A DNA stretch of 22,830 nucleotides from Pseudomonadota bacterium. Its GTDB lineage: Bacteria > Pseudomonadota > Alphaproteobacteria > Caulobacterales > Caulobacteraceae. Each line of letters starts with the position of its first letter. The first letter of the stretch is position 1. The DNA lies in assembly GCA_023428785.1 (NCBI GenBank), contig JAEYWU010000015.1, forward strand, positions 1 through 22,830. The letters run 5' to 3'. This document shows, in pieces, positions 6,917 to 13,567 of this stretch. Position numbers and translations under genes: made by a program. Under the pieces are notes generated by a model. It was given only the letters and a program-made list of their open reading frames with translations. It made no database searches and was not told the origin of the DNA.

Positions 6917-7899
6917 TGCTCACTCGCAGAAGTCTTGGGCTGCTGGCCGGCGGCGCGGCCGTCACGGCCTGCACGCCGCGGGCGGCGGCCGGCGCCGGCC
7001 GCGTCTTCTCCGAAGCCGAGGTTCACCCCGAGGGCCATCCGACGGCCAACGCAGTCAAGTGGATGGGCGAGGAGCTGGCGCGACTGACCGACGGGCGCCT
7101 GTCGATCAACCAGTTCATCTCCGGCCAGCTCGGCGCGGAAGACGATTCGATCGGCCTGGCCCGTTTCGGCGCGGTGGACATGTGCCGGGTCGCCGTGGCG
7201 GCCCTGAACAACGCCTTCCCCGAGACCCGCCTGCTGGCCCTGCCCTATGTGTTCCGCGACGTGGCGCACATGCGCGCCGTGGTCGACGGAGACGTCGGCC
7301 ATGACCTGCTGAACGTCTTCGCCCAGCGCGGACTGGTCGGCCTGGCCTATTACGACGCCGCCCCGCGGTGCCTGTACAATGTGCGTCATCCGGTCGAGGA
7401 GCCGGGGCAGCTGCGCGGCCTGAAAATCCGAGCGCCCAATTCCGACATCTTCCTGGAAATGCTCAGCGTGATGGGCGCCAACCCCACGCCGCTGTCGTTC
7501 GGGGCGATCTTCTCGTCGCTGCAGACCCATCTGATCGACGGCGCCGAGAACAACTGGCCCAGCTATCAGTCCAGCCGCCAGTACGAGGTCGCCCAGTACT
7601 GGTCGGACAGCCAGCACTGTTTCTCGCCAGACGCCCTGCTGATGTCCAAGGACGCCTTCGACGCCCTGACGCCGACCGACCGCGAACTACTGCTCGACGT
7701 GGCCCAGCGCTCGGTCGAGGTCCAGCGGATCGACTGGGACGCCCGGTCCGCCCAGGCCCAGGCCGAGACCACCGCCGCCGGCGTCCAGATCAGCGCCGTC
7801 GACCGACCCGCCTTCGAGGCGACCGTGCGCCCTCTACTGGACCGTTACCTGCGCGATCCCGTCCTGCGCGGTCTCTACGAACGCGCGGCGGCGGCCTGA
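6916..7899 (+). CDS. dctP: TRAP transporter substrate-binding protein, DctP family
   Basis: This 327-residue solute receptor delivers an organic or sugar acid to the DctQM membrane subunits. The N terminus has twin arginines (TRRSLGLL) and a lipobox-like VTAC with C19, so it may be a lipid-anchored, possibly Tat-exported, binding protein rather than a soluble periplasmic one. Family marks are LRGLKIRAPNSDIF, whose arginine aligns with the carboxylate-binding arginine of DctP proteins, and HLIDGAENNWPSYQSS. ATG 6916 overlaps the hydratase stop by one base and follows GGAGGG; a GTG one codon earlier is also possible. dctQ begins 10 bp downstream. In this regulon the ligand is probably a uronate or derived keto acid (inference). 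Confidence 0.92.
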   Translation: MLTRRSLGLLAGGAAVTACTPRAAAGAGRVFSEAEVHPEGHPTANAVKWMGEELARLTDGRLSINQFISGQLGAEDDSIGLARFGAVDMCRVAVAALNNAFPETRLLALPYVFRDVAHMRAVVDGDVGHDLLNVFAQRGLVGLAYYDAAPRCLYNVRHPVEEPGQLRGLKIRAPNSDIFLEMLSVMGANPTPLSFGAIFSSLQTHLIDGAENNWPSYQSSRQYEVAQYWSDSQHCFSPDALLMSKDAFDALTPTDRELLLDVAQRSVEVQRIDWDARSAQAQAETTAAGVQISAVDRPAFEATVRPLLDRYLRDPVLRGLYERAAAA

Positions 7900-7909
7900 G
7901 GAGAGAGCG

Positions 7910-8416
7910 ATGAGCCAATCCCCCCTCAACCGTCTTCTCGACCCGCTGGCCACGGCTGCGATCGTCATCGCCGGCGTGAGCCTCGTCGGCATGGTCATCG
8001 TCCAGGCCTGGCAGGTCTTCGCCCGCTATGTCCTGAACGCCAGCCCGGGCTGGACCGAGCCGGTGGCGCTGGTGCTGATGAGCATCTCCGTCATGCTCGG
8101 TGCCTCGGTCGCGGTTCGGCGCGAGGCCCATTTCGCCTTCAACGGCCTGGTGCAGACCGCGCCACAGAGCGTGCAGCGGATGCTGAAGACCTTCTCACGA
8201 CTGCTCATCCTGGTCGCCGGCCTCGGGCTGATGGCCTTCGGCCTACAGCTGACCATCGACGAATGGCCGGTTCCCCTGGCGGGCGCGGGCCTGCCGGCCG
8301 GCTTTCGCTTCATCGCCCTGGCCCTGGGCGGATTCCTGATCGCCCTGTTCGCCTTCGAGCGTCTGGCGACGGGCGACTTCCAACAGGCCGTTCGCGCCGA
8401 GACCGAGGAAGACTGA
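7910..8416 (+). CDS. dctQ: TRAP transporter small permease, DctQ family
   Basis: This 168-residue inner-membrane protein has four predicted transmembrane segments (roughly 15-35, 52-70, 90-112 and 131-150). The motif QVFARYVLNASPGWTEPVAL is the DctQ signature. It forms the small subunit of the TRAP permease with DctM. A strong Shine-Dalgarno (GGAGAGAG) lies just after the dctP stop, and the stop is 2 bp before the dctM start, so the three genes are translationally coupled. Confidence 0.92.
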   Translation: MSQSPLNRLLDPLATAAIVIAGVSLVGMVIVQAWQVFARYVLNASPGWTEPVALVLMSISVMLGASVAVRREAHFAFNGLVQTAPQSVQRMLKTFSRLLILVAGLGLMAFGLQLTIDEWPVPLAGAGLPAGFRFIALALGGFLIALFAFERLATGDFQQAVRAETEED

Positions 8417-8418
8417 CC

Positions 8419-9699
8419 ATGGAACTGGCCATCCTCTTCGGCGTACTTTTCATCGCCCTGGCCCTGGGCGTGCCGGTCGCCTTCTGCCTGCTCACCGCCA
8501 CGGTGGCGACCGCCTGGTATCTCGGCGTGCCGCTGATCGCCGTGACCCAGCAGATGGGCTCGGACATCACGTCGCTGGCGCTGCTGGCCATCCCACTGTT
8601 CATCTTCACCGGCGAACTGATGATGAAGGGCGGCCTGTCCGACCGGATGATCGCCCTCGCATCGAGCCTGTTCGGTCACGTACGTGGCGGCTTGGGACAG
8701 GTCACGGTCGGAGCCTCGACCCTGTTCGGCGGCGTGTCCGGCTCGGCTATCGCGGATGTATCCGCCATCGGCGGCACCATGATCCCCCAGATGGCCAAGC
8801 GCGGATATCATGCGGACTACGCGGTCAATGTGACCATCAGCGCGGCCCTCGTAGCCCTGCTGGTGCCGCCGTCGCACAACATGATCCTCTATTCGGCCTC
8901 AACAGGCGGGGGGGTCTCCATCTCGGACCTGTTCGCCGCGGGCGTGATCCCCGCCCTGCTGCTGGCGGCGGTGATCATGATCACCGCCTATGTGGTGGCC
9001 CGGGCGCGCGGCTATCAGGCCGAGGCCTTCCCCGGCCTCGGCGCTGTCCTGACTCGGCTGATCGCAGCCATCCCCGGACTGCTGCTGGTCGTCATCATCT
9101 TCGTGGGCATCCGGCTCGGTGTATTCACGGCCGTGGAGAGCGCCTCGATCGCCGTGGTCTATGCGATCCTGGTGACGGGACTGGTTTATCGCCATCTGCG
9201 CTGGTCGGCGTTCCGTGAGGCGGTCGCCGGCGCCGTGCGCACCTCGGGCGCGGTGCTGTTCATCATCGGCACGGCCGGGGCGTTCGGCTGGCTGATGGCC
9301 TATCTGCAGGTGCCGGCCATGCTGGTGGAGCAGCTTCAGGGCCTCACCGACGAACCGGTGGTGATCCTGCTGTTGGTGATCGTGATGCTGCTGTTCCTCG
9401 GCACCTTCATGGATATGGCGCCGCTGATCATCATCTGCACACCGATCTTCCTGCCGGTGGTGCGGGCCTATGGCGTGGACCCGGTCCACTTCGGCGTCGT
9501 GTTGCTGCTCTCGTGCGGCATCGGCCTGATTACTCCGCCTGTGGGCTCGGTCCTGTTCGTTGGCTCCGCCATTGGCGGCATCCCGATGACCCAGGCGCTG
9601 AAGACGATCTGGCCCTTCTATCTGGCCTGTTTCGCGGTGCTAATGCTGGTGGCCTTCCTGCCGGGACTGTCGCTGTGGCTGCCGGGCGTAATGCGCTGA
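8419..9699 (+). CDS. dctM: TRAP transporter large permease, DctM family
   Basis: This 426-residue polytopic inner-membrane protein, with about 12 hydrophobic segments, carries substrate across the membrane with a sodium or proton gradient. The conserved block GVSGSAIADVSAIGGTMI and the following MAKRGYHADYAVNVTISAAL are hallmarks of DctM; LLVPPSHNMILYS and GLITPPVGSVLFVGS are the paired re-entrant signatures. ATG 8419 is preferred because GAGGAAG lies upstream within the end of dctQ and the protein starts directly with a membrane helix; the frame stays open further upstream but overlaps dctQ. It is the last gene of the hydratase-TRAP operon. Confidence 0.94.
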   Translation: MELAILFGVLFIALALGVPVAFCLLTATVATAWYLGVPLIAVTQQMGSDITSLALLAIPLFIFTGELMMKGGLSDRMIALASSLFGHVRGGLGQVTVGASTLFGGVSGSAIADVSAIGGTMIPQMAKRGYHADYAVNVTISAALVALLVPPSHNMILYSASTGGGVSISDLFAAGVIPALLLAAVIMITAYVVARARGYQAEAFPGLGAVLTRLIAAIPGLLLVVIIFVGIRLGVFTAVESASIAVVYAILVTGLVYRHLRWSAFREAVAGAVRTSGAVLFIIGTAGAFGWLMAYLQVPAMLVEQLQGLTDEPVVILLLVIVMLLFLGTFMDMAPLIIICTPIFLPVVRAYGVDPVHFGVVLLLSCGIGLITPPVGSVLFVGSAIGGIPMTQALKTIWPFYLACFAVLMLVAFLPGLSLWLPGVMR

Positions 9700-9750
9700 T
9701 CGACGCGCGCAGGGGCCCGATACAGGAACGGAATATTCAGACCTGATGCG

Positions 9751-9763
9751 CTACCTTTGGTAG
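9751..9763 (+). terminator. Weak hairpin after dctM
   Basis: CTACC and GGTAG form a 5-bp stem around a TTT loop, about 50 bp after dctM and 20 bp before the cheB remnant. It is short and lacks a good T-run, so it is at best a weak terminator. Confidence 0.2.
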
Positions 9764-9782
9764 GCAACATTTAGGTCCTCCC

Positions 9783-10397
9783 GTGCAGGCTGTCCAAGTA
9801 TTCCAGAGCGCACCGCTGATCCGCGTGGTGGTGGTGGACGATTCCGCCATTGTGCGCGGGCTTATCGTGAACGAACTCGACAAACACCCGGAGGTCGAGG
9901 TCGTCGGGCGTGCGGCTAACGGGCAGGCCGCGATCAGCGAGGTCGAGCGGCTCAGGCCGGATGTCGTGGTCCTGGATCTCGAAATGCCGGTGATGGACGG
10001 CATGACGGCCCTCCCCCTCATCCTGGAGGCGCATCCCGGGGTCCGAGGGGTGATCGCCTCAACGCTCAGCCAGCGTAATGCGCGCATCAGCCTGGAGGCC
10101 CTGACGCTGGGCGCCCACGATTATGTGCCCAAGCCTCAAACAGGTTCGCTCGTCTCGGCCGAGGCCTTCCACACCGAGCTGGCCCAGAAGGTGCTCGCGC
10201 TCGGCGCAGTCCAGCCCAAATCGGCTCCCGCTTCCGTACAAGTCGCTTCGTCCGGCGCACGGATACAGCCGCGCGTGCTTGCCATCGGTGGCTCGACCGG
10301 TGCACCCCCGGCGCTGCTGAGCCTGTTCGAGGCGCTTCGCGGTTTGCCGCTGCCGATCCTGCTTACCCAGCATATGCCGCCCACCAGGCCGGGGTGA
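9783..10397 (+). pseudogene. cheB: Truncated cheB: receiver plus start of methylesterase domain
   Basis: The frame encodes 204 residues from a GTG start. Residues 13-125 are a response-regulator receiver with acidic pocket D19/D20, phospho-acceptor D65 (VLDLEMPVMDG) and K117. From about 164 it enters the CheB methylesterase domain: VLAIGGSTGAP holds the catalytic Ser (S171) and LTQHMPPT the catalytic His (H197). It then stops after RPG, whereas CheB proteins run to about 350 residues and need a later Asp. Directly after the break, in another frame, lies the end of a cheY-like gene, so this is a deletion fusion. A stable receiver-only protein could still be made and act as a phosphate sink, but methylesterase activity must be lost. 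No ATG is available; the ribosome-binding site is poor. No cheA, cheW or cheR is in the window. Confidence 0.85.
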
Positions 10398-10471
10398 ACA
10401 ACTACGTCATCAAGCCCTTCACGGTTCAGGTCCTTCGCCAGAAGCTCTCCTCCGCACTTGGAGAAATCTGA
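10382..10471 (+). pseudogene. cheY: 3' fragment of a cheY-like gene
   Basis: In the frame ending with TGA at 10469-10471, the sequence reads HQAGVNNYVIKPFT and then VQVLRQKLSSALGEI. This is the last part of a CheY receiver: the AGVNNY turn, the conserved KPF lysine, and the final helix. No start codon or N-terminal part is present; the frame joins the cheB remnant at about 10380-10387. Its stop codon overlaps the ATG of the next gene (TGATG), which preserves the coupling of the ancestral operon. Confidence 0.82.
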
Positions 10472-10800
10472 TGAGCGGCCAGATCCTGGCTGACGTCGGC
10501 GCACTTCGACAGGACCTGGAAGAAGCGGCGGTGGAAATACTCGATCACGCCATCAGAGGCTTGGCCCTGTGCGAGGCCGAGCACCTCGACCGCACCGCGA
10601 TTCGCGAGGCCTATTCCGCGATCCTTGAGGCGTGCTGCTTTCAGGATCTGGCGGGACAGAGGCTCCAGCGCATCGAGGACATCGTCCTCCAGCGCGCCGA
10701 CGGTCGCGCCGACGCACATCTTCTGAATGGCCCGGCAAACGGCGGCCCCGATCAGGACGCGATCGATGCCCTGTTCGGAGACCCCGGTGATGGCCGATAA
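10471..10800 (+). CDS. Short CheZ-like chemotaxis protein with a FliM-like C-terminal peptide
   Basis: This is a 109-residue, mostly helical protein. The segment CCFQDLAGQRLQRI (55-68) matches the CheZ phosphatase motif, with D59 and Q63 spaced like Asp143 and Gln147 of E. coli CheZ, which removes phosphate from CheY. It is about half the length of E. coli CheZ. The C-terminal QDAIDALF (95-102) resembles the FliM EIDALL peptide that binds CheY-P. In the Caulobacter che cluster, as I recall it, the corresponding place is held by a gene called cheU; I cannot confirm identity. Its ATG overlaps the cheY remnant stop, and its 3' end overlaps the next gene by 11 bp. Confidence 0.72.
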   Translation: MSGQILADVGALRQDLEEAAVEILDHAIRGLALCEAEHLDRTAIREAYSAILEACCFQDLAGQRLQRIEDIVLQRADGRADAHLLNGPANGGPDQDAIDALFGDPGDGR

Positions 10801-11356
10801 CACCCGGCTGGGCTTCAAGTCTGTTTATCCTCTCATCGTCGACGACAACCATCAATCGCTGGAAGTACTGGCGTCGATCCTGATGGGCTTCGGCATCAAT
10901 CGCACCCAACGCGCGGACTCGGTCGAAAGCGCGATGCTGGACGTTCGACGCCAAGCCTACGATTTCATCCTGGTCGACTACGAAATGCCGGTTGAATGTG
11001 GCGTCGGCCTCGTACGGTGCGTACGAGACGATCCCAGTGGACCCAATTTCTCGACACCAATCATCGTGCTTTCCGCGTCGACGCCGCAGGAACGGGTGGA
11101 AGAGGTTCGTGACGCGGGCGCCAATTTCATGATTGCGAAGCCGGTCGTCCCGGGAGTGCTGCTGGACCGGATACGCTGGGTGGCCCACTCACGGCGGGCA
11201 TTTGTAAACGTCGACGGCTATCGCGGGCCGGATCGTCGGTTCCACACCATGCCCTTGCCGGAGGGCGTCAGCGAACGCCGAGCAGACCAGTTGGCGCTTA
11301 CATCAGTTCCGGACAAGGCGCTTTCGCAAAACGAAATCGACGAGATGTTCACATGA
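10790..11356 (+). CDS. Response regulator with FliM-like C-terminal tail
   Basis: This is a 188-residue protein. Residues 12-133 form a CheY-like receiver with D18/D19, phospho-acceptor D63 (LVDYEMPVECG), T/S position S95 and K117. After it comes a non-globular tail with GYRGPDRRF (143-151) and the terminal peptide LSQNEIDEMF (178-187), similar to the N-terminal CheY-binding peptide of FliM. No output DNA-binding domain is present. ATG 10790 overlaps the previous gene by 11 bp and has GGAG 9 bp upstream; the stop overlaps the next ATG (ATGA). By position it may correspond to Caulobacter cheYIII, from memory of that gene order. It probably works in flagellar-motor control (inference). Confidence 0.84.
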   Translation: MADNTRLGFKSVYPLIVDDNHQSLEVLASILMGFGINRTQRADSVESAMLDVRRQAYDFILVDYEMPVECGVGLVRCVRDDPSGPNFSTPIIVLSASTPQERVEEVRDAGANFMIAKPVVPGVLLDRIRWVAHSRRAFVNVDGYRGPDRRFHTMPLPEGVSERRADQLALTSVPDKALSQNEIDEMFT

Positions 11357-11826
11357 GCCGCGCGCCGCGTGGGGTCTACCTGCCCCCCAACAGCCTGGCG
11401 CGCATCATCGGCGCTCCTGACGGCAAGTCATTCGAGGACTTGGTCGCGGCGGCCGAGGCCAATGTCGAGCGGCTCAAACCACTGGGCGTGACGGTTCTGC
11501 ACGAAAATGTGCGTGAGCTAGTGGAACTCTGCGAGCAACCCGAGGATATCGTCTTCGGCGAGAGCCCGCAGGTCGCCCGCATCGCCGCCCACGTCGCCGA
11601 AGACGCGACCCAGGTCGGGGACGACGACATCGCCCAGACCGCCCGTGGCGTCTCGGCGATGATGAACGCCCTCTTCGAGCAAGGCGTCTGGCACAGCGAG
11701 GCGCTCGAGGTTCACGTGCAGGCGTTGAAGGTCCTGGCCTCACACCTGCCGCTGTCGCAGTCCCAGAAGATCACGATCCAGCGCGAGCTGTTCCAGATGC
11801 GCCAGTCGATCGGGGTCTGGACCTAG
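11353..11826 (+). CDS. Unknown protein at end of chemotaxis cluster, possibly CheE-like
   Basis: This is a 157-residue soluble protein with no signal peptide or membrane segment. It is mostly alpha-helical and acidic in the middle; it begins MSRAPRGVYLPPNSLARIIG and has a hydrophobic helical C-terminal half (ISAMMNALFEQ-like pattern near 98-108). I do not recognise a catalytic motif. It overlaps the response regulator by 4 bp (ATGA), so it should be made together with it. The gene after cheYIII in the Caulobacter che cluster is called cheE, which is a positional guess only. Its stop codon shares the palindrome CTAG with the stop codon of the convergent gene. Confidence 0.75.
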   Translation: MSRAPRGVYLPPNSLARIIGAPDGKSFEDLVAAAEANVERLKPLGVTVLHENVRELVELCEQPEDIVFGESPQVARIAAHVAEDATQVGDDDIAQTARGVSAMMNALFEQGVWHSEALEVHVQALKVLASHLPLSQSQKITIQRELFQMRQSIGVWT

Positions 11827-12170
11827 TCTTCCTGAGCGGGCTCTGCAGGCGCCCGCCTGCGTGGAAGGGCCGCGATGTCATTCCAGAGCTCCTCGATGAC
11901 GGTTCGCGGCTGATCCAGTCCCAGTTCGCTCATCTGGCCGGCCCAGGCATGTGAAAGCGCCCGCGCGGTTCGACCGCCCCAATTCGGGTCGAGAGTCGAA
12001 GACCAGCTGACCAGCGAGGCCGCATTGGTCACCGCTAGGAAGATAGTCGCGATCACGATCACTCGCGTAGCATAGCCGCGCGCCCGGTCAGCGGTGTGCT
12101 CCTCGTCGTCGGGATGGGCGTAGCCGAAGGTCTCGGGGTCCAGGTCAGCCGGGTCGGTATCGAACAACAT
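11823..12170 (-). CDS. Small single-span membrane protein in the O-acylation operon
   Basis: This is a 115-residue protein of unknown function. An acidic N-terminal stretch (1-30, rich in D and E) is followed by one transmembrane helix (about 36-56, VIVIATIFLAVTNAASLVSW) and a polar C-terminal part of about 60 residues with several Trp. The N-terminal charge pattern leaves the orientation open. ATG 12170 starts 8 bp after the MBOAT stop, with GAGG upstream, so it is the last gene of the four-gene unit and probably accompanies the acyltransferase. The same frame stays open upstream for another 800 bp, but that part is a shadow of the MBOAT gene. The stop overlaps that of the convergent chemotaxis gene. 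Confidence 0.7.
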   Translation of the reverse strand: MLFDTDPADLDPETFGYAHPDDEEHTADRARGYATRVIVIATIFLAVTNAASLVSWSSTLDPNWGGRTARALSHAWAGQMSELGLDQPRTVIEELWNDIAALPRRRAPAEPAQED

Positions 12171-12178
12171 CTCGGGCC

Positions 12179-13567
12179 TCAGAACTGGAAGTAGATGAAG
12201 GGCGCGATCCCTTCGGGACGGATCGCCTCGACCAGCAGAACCGTCATGCCGAAGATCAGGGCTGTGGCTGGCGACGGCAGGCGCGCGAGCGCGCGAGCGA
12301 CCGCTTCTCCGGCGCGCGGCGGAAGCGCGTGAATCGCCAGACCGATGAAGACCAGCGCCACGATCAGCGGCGTGGCCATGACTGGTAGCGTCCAGTTCGT
12401 GGCGAGGCCTGACAGGAAGGCCAGGGCCTGCGCAAAGGTTTCGGACCGGAAGAGGATCCACCCCAACAGTACGACGTGAAAGGTCACGATCACGCCGAGG
12501 ACCGACGGCGCCCGGCGCGGCAGGATCCGCTCGATGGCGAGGACCGCGCCGTGCAGCGCGCCCCAGGCGATGAAGGTCCAGGCGGCGCCGTGCCACAGAC
12601 CTCCCAGCAGCATGGTGATCATCAGGTTGCGGGAGGTCTTCCAGACCGCGCCGCGGCCGCCGCCCAGAGGCACATAGAGATAGTCCCGAAGCCAGCTCGA
12701 CAGGCTGATATGCCAGCGACGCCAGAACTCCTGCAGCGAGTGCGAGCGGTAGGGCTGGTCGAAGTTGCGCGGGAAGCGGTAGCCAAGCAGGGCCGCGATC
12801 CCGATGGCGATGTCGCTGTAGGCCGAGAAATCGCAGTAGATCTGGACGGCATAGGCATAGGCCGCCAGCGCCAGATCGGCTGCGCCATGCGCGGATGGAT
12901 CGAAGAACACCGGATCGACGATCCGCGTCGCCAGCTCCGAGGCGATGACGGTCTTCTTGAAGAGCCCCCACGCGATCAGGACCAGGCCATGGCAGACGAT
13001 CTCGCGCGACAACTTGGGCGTGCGTTCGAACTGCGGCAGCAGGTGCGAGGCCCGCACGATCGGCCCCGCCACGAGGTGCGGGAAGAAGCTCATCAGCAGC
13101 AGCACGTCGCCGACGGAGTCCGCCACCGGCGTCTTTCCGCGATGGACGTCGACCAGATAGCTGATGCCCTGGAAGGTGAAGAAGGAGACGCCGACCGGCA
13201 GGACGATCTCCAGCAGCGGCAAGTCTCGCTCCCAGCCGAAGAGCTCCAGAAGGTGACCGGCCTCCTCAACGAAAAAGCCGTAGTATTTGAAGAAGCCCAG
13301 GATGATCAGATTGACCGTCACGCCGGACGCCACCCACGCGATGCGGTGTCGGCGCTCCGTGCTCCGGTTCACGCGCTCGGCGAACCACCAGTTCAGGAAT
13401 CCGCTGGCGATCAGCAGGGCGACGAAGCGCCAGTCCCAGGCCGCATAGAAGACCCAGCTGGCCAGCAGCAGGAACCACTTGCGGGCGTTGTTGTCGCGGC
13501 CGAAGCCCCAGGTGATCGCATAGACCACGAGGAAGAACAGGCCGAACTGCATCGTCGGAAAGAGCAT
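12179..13567 (-). CDS. MBOAT-family O-acyltransferase (AlgI/PatA-like)
   Basis: This 462-residue polytopic membrane protein belongs to the membrane-bound O-acyltransferase family, which transfers acyl groups (usually acetyl) to extracytoplasmic polymers. The conserved block FWRRWHISLSSWLRDYLYVP (281-300), the catalytic His in GGLWHGAAWTF (H326), the middle block FFPHLVAGPIVR (161-172) and the terminal PFIYFQF are all typical of AlgI, PatA and DltB. The full length agrees with AlgI. Its ATG overlaps the stop of the upstream SGNH gene (TGATG). Two SGNH-fold proteins encoded just upstream are the likely periplasmic partners. The acceptor (exopolysaccharide, O-antigen, holdfast or peptidoglycan) cannot be told from the sequence. 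Confidence 0.93.
   Translation of the reverse strand: MLFPTMQFGLFFLVVYAITWGFGRDNNARKWFLLLASWVFYAAWDWRFVALLIASGFLNWWFAERVNRSTERRHRIAWVASGVTVNLIILGFFKYYGFFVEEAGHLLELFGWERDLPLLEIVLPVGVSFFTFQGISYLVDVHRGKTPVADSVGDVLLLMSFFPHLVAGPIVRASHLLPQFERTPKLSREIVCHGLVLIAWGLFKKTVIASELATRIVDPVFFDPSAHGAADLALAAYAYAVQIYCDFSAYSDIAIGIAALLGYRFPRNFDQPYRSHSLQEFWRRWHISLSSWLRDYLYVPLGGGRGAVWKTSRNLMITMLLGGLWHGAAWTFIAWGALHGAVLAIERILPRRAPSVLGVIVTFHVVLLGWILFRSETFAQALAFLSGLATNWTLPVMATPLIVALVFIGLAIHALPPRAGEAVARALARLPSPATALIFGMTVLLVEAIRPEGIAPFIYFQF

Noticed and set aside
6352..7617. A 421-codon minus-strand frame opposite the hydratase and dctP genes
   Set aside because: It has no recognisable domain and is opposite two clearly recognisable genes; high GC makes such shadows common.
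12171..12971. N-terminal extension of the 115-residue membrane protein by about 270 codons
   Set aside because: The extension is an out-of-frame shadow of the MBOAT gene, rich in Arg and Ala; only the part from ATG 12170 is outside that gene.
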